Origin: Flavobacteriia bacterium
Lineage (GTDB): Bacteria; Bacteroidota; Bacteroidia; Flavobacteriales; Flavobacteriaceae
Assembly: GCA_030626085.1 (NCBI GenBank)
Contig: DAOUPQ010000087.1
Location: 1 to 7,870, forward strand
Length of the DNA stretch: 7,870 nucleotides
Reading direction: 5' to 3'
The translations under genes were made by a program, and so were the position numbers. Each line of letters opens with the position of its first letter. The first letter of the stretch is position 1. Below are positions 7,401 to 7,870 of the stretch, piece by piece. The notes below the pieces were generated by a model. That model saw nothing but the letters and a program-made list of their open reading frames with translations. It was not told the DNA's origin and made no database searches.

Positions 7401-7870
7401 TCTATTAAGTTTAATAGGTGTTTTATTAGGGTTAATTATATTTAGAATGGAGTTTGTTGTAATGATGACCATGATCGGTATTATTTCATTGGCTGGAATT
7501 GTAGTAAATAATGCCATTGTATTAATTGATTATACCAATTTAGTATTACAAAGAAAAAGTATTGAACAAGGTATCGATGAAAAAGATGCAAATATGGATC
7601 TGGTTTACGAAAGCATTATTGAAGGTGGAAAAACAAGATTAAGACCCGTTTTACTTACTGCCATAACAACTATTTTAGGTTTATTACCCCTGGCGCTTGG
7701 TATAAATATCAATTTTATGACCTTATTCACTGAATTTGATCCTCAGTTTTATATCGGTGGTGAAAATGTAGCTTTTTGGGGTCCCATGTCATGGACAATC
7801 ATTTTTGGATTGACATTTGCAACTTTTTTAACGCTAATTGTTGTACCTGTAATGTATTTTATTCAACATA
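4477..7870 (+). CDS. RND-family efflux permease (AcrB-like), 3' end outside window
   Basis: Inner-membrane proton/substrate antiporter, the engine of the pump. The frame is open from ATG 4477 to the right edge: 1131 codons plus one base, ending in the last membrane helix (VVPVMYFIQH), so probably only a short cytoplasmic tail is missing. An in-frame stop at 4456-4458 and the A-rich leader support this start. Hydrophobic segments fall at about residues 18-37, 345-363, 366-388, 392-415, 440-460, 469-490, 590-610, 941-961, 968-989, 994-1018, 1056-1076 and 1105-1128, with large periplasmic domains after the first and seventh. Two further segments at about 513-531 and 535-552 lie between the halves. 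In the proton relay, Asp409 matches AcrB D407, but D408 is Asn410 and K940 is Asn1011; R971 and T978 are kept as Arg1054 and Thr1061. CusA-like metal-site methionines were not recognised, so drug, bile-salt or lipid-like export is more likely than metal export (inference). A 30-bp gap separates it from the adaptor gene. Confidence 0.96.
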   Translation, partial: MNNTLKEFKLSTWAIQNRMTVFVITFMIIFAGIFSYQSMPREAFPEIVVPQIFISTPYPGNSALDIEKLITKPLEKEINGISGVNEIVSTSSEGFSSIQVEFDFNVTPTEALRKVKDKVDAALSDRDFPKDLQAEPTVQELNFAELMPIMNINLSGDFSMDQLKKYGEYLEDEIEKISEISKVDIRGIQDKEVEIGIDLYKMEISKISFNDIEQAIQNENITISGGDLLESGIRRNVRVIGEFESINEIKNIIVKQEKGNIVYLRDIAEVNFEEQEKTSYAREFSHPVVMLDVTKRGGENLIDASEQIDVIIANAKKNIFPSNLNISKTNDMTNKTKTMVSDLENSIILGVILVVVVLLFFLGVRNALFVGIAIPLSMFISFILLNMMGVTLNMMVLFSLVLALGMLVDNGIVVVENVYRLMDEGYSKIDAAKYGVGEVAMPIIASTATTLAAFLPLAFWTGMMGEFMKFLPITLIIVLGSSLFVALVINPMLTSVYMKIKEDDVDFKKILKYSSIFIAIGVLFVIGGIITKLKFLNAIGLFLILAGILRIITTKFLTPATIWFQQKLLPLMENIYEKNLKIALKGKNIYKFFFGTFGLLILSIVLFGIFPPKVLFFPDTPPKQVYVYIEYPIGTDIEVTNNLSKEIETKIQEHLKKYEVNGKNFLITSVIGQVGEGTSDPNRGPQGGTTPNKARITVDFVTFIDRNGIQTSDVLMEIRDLLQDYPGVNVTVDRPKDGPPAGAPINIEVSGDNYEELIQTAENLKQFINSSNIQGIEELKLDIDQNKPELPIIVDRQKARRLNVSTGQIGSTIRTALYGKEISTYKDDVDDYPINLRLMDKYRYNKTALINQKITFRNQNTGKIIQVPITAFAHIESSSTFSAVNRKDLNRVITISSNVIENYNATEINDQIKASIINFNLPKDIKVSFTGEQEEQAKQMAFLSTALLIAVFLIFLILVAQFNSASTPIIISLSVLLSLIGVLLGLIIFRMEFVVMMTMIGIISLAGIVVNNAIVLIDYTNLVLQRKSIEQGIDEKDANMDLVYESIIEGGKTRLRPVLLTAITTILGLLPLALGININFMTLFTEFDPQFYIGGENVAFWGPMSWTIIFGLTFATFLTLIVVPVMYFIQH

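Noticed and set aside
1..7870. A defence system, mobile element or other new multi-gene system
   Set aside because: All complete genes belong to familiar families (isoprenoid synthase, TetR, tripartite RND pump); no transposase, integrase, nuclease, tRNA boundary or repeat array was seen.

Overview
This 7.87 kb window is AT-rich and densely coding. It looks like chromosomal DNA from the Bacteroidota, most likely a marine-type flavobacterium. Three things point there: A-rich sequence instead of Shine-Dalgarno sites before the start codons, a TAnnTTTG-type -7 promoter box, and the recognisable family style of the proteins (Bacteroidota polyprenyl synthetase, lipoprotein RND adaptor with an N-terminal helical segment, long RND permease). 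No tRNA, rRNA, insertion sequence, CRISPR array, integrase or strong rho-independent terminator was seen.

Layout. On the minus strand, reading leftwards from about 1295, lie a trans-polyprenyl diphosphate synthase (273-1295) and an overlapping small protein of unknown function (1-273, cut by the window edge). On the plus strand, reading rightwards from 1372, is a tight four-gene operon: TetR/AcrR-type repressor (1372-1968), TolC-like outer-membrane channel (1965-3308), periplasmic adaptor lipoprotein (3310-4446) and a large RND permease (4477 to beyond the right edge). The two units are divergent and share a 76-bp intergenic region. It holds a perfect 7-bp inverted repeat (GGAAACT, 14 bp, AGTTTCC) at 1323-1350 and a Bacteroidota -7 box, TACCTTTG, at 1357-1364.

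How the genes work together. The adaptor, channel and permease form a complete tripartite proton-driven efflux pump, and the TetR protein is its probable local repressor, acting through the palindrome. The substrate cannot be read from the sequence. The prenyl synthase belongs to isoprenoid metabolism (quinone side chain, carotenoid or other lipid precursor). Sharing an intergenic region with the repressor makes co-regulation possible but does not prove it.

Most of the window is an ordinary, well-known gene arrangement and I found no clearly new system. The points worth a second look are the candidate operator, the lack of an ATG start in both divergent genes with a probable leaderless tetR mRNA, two extra hydrophobic segments between the halves of the permease, its reduced proton-relay residues, and the unknown small gene coupled to the prenyl synthase.
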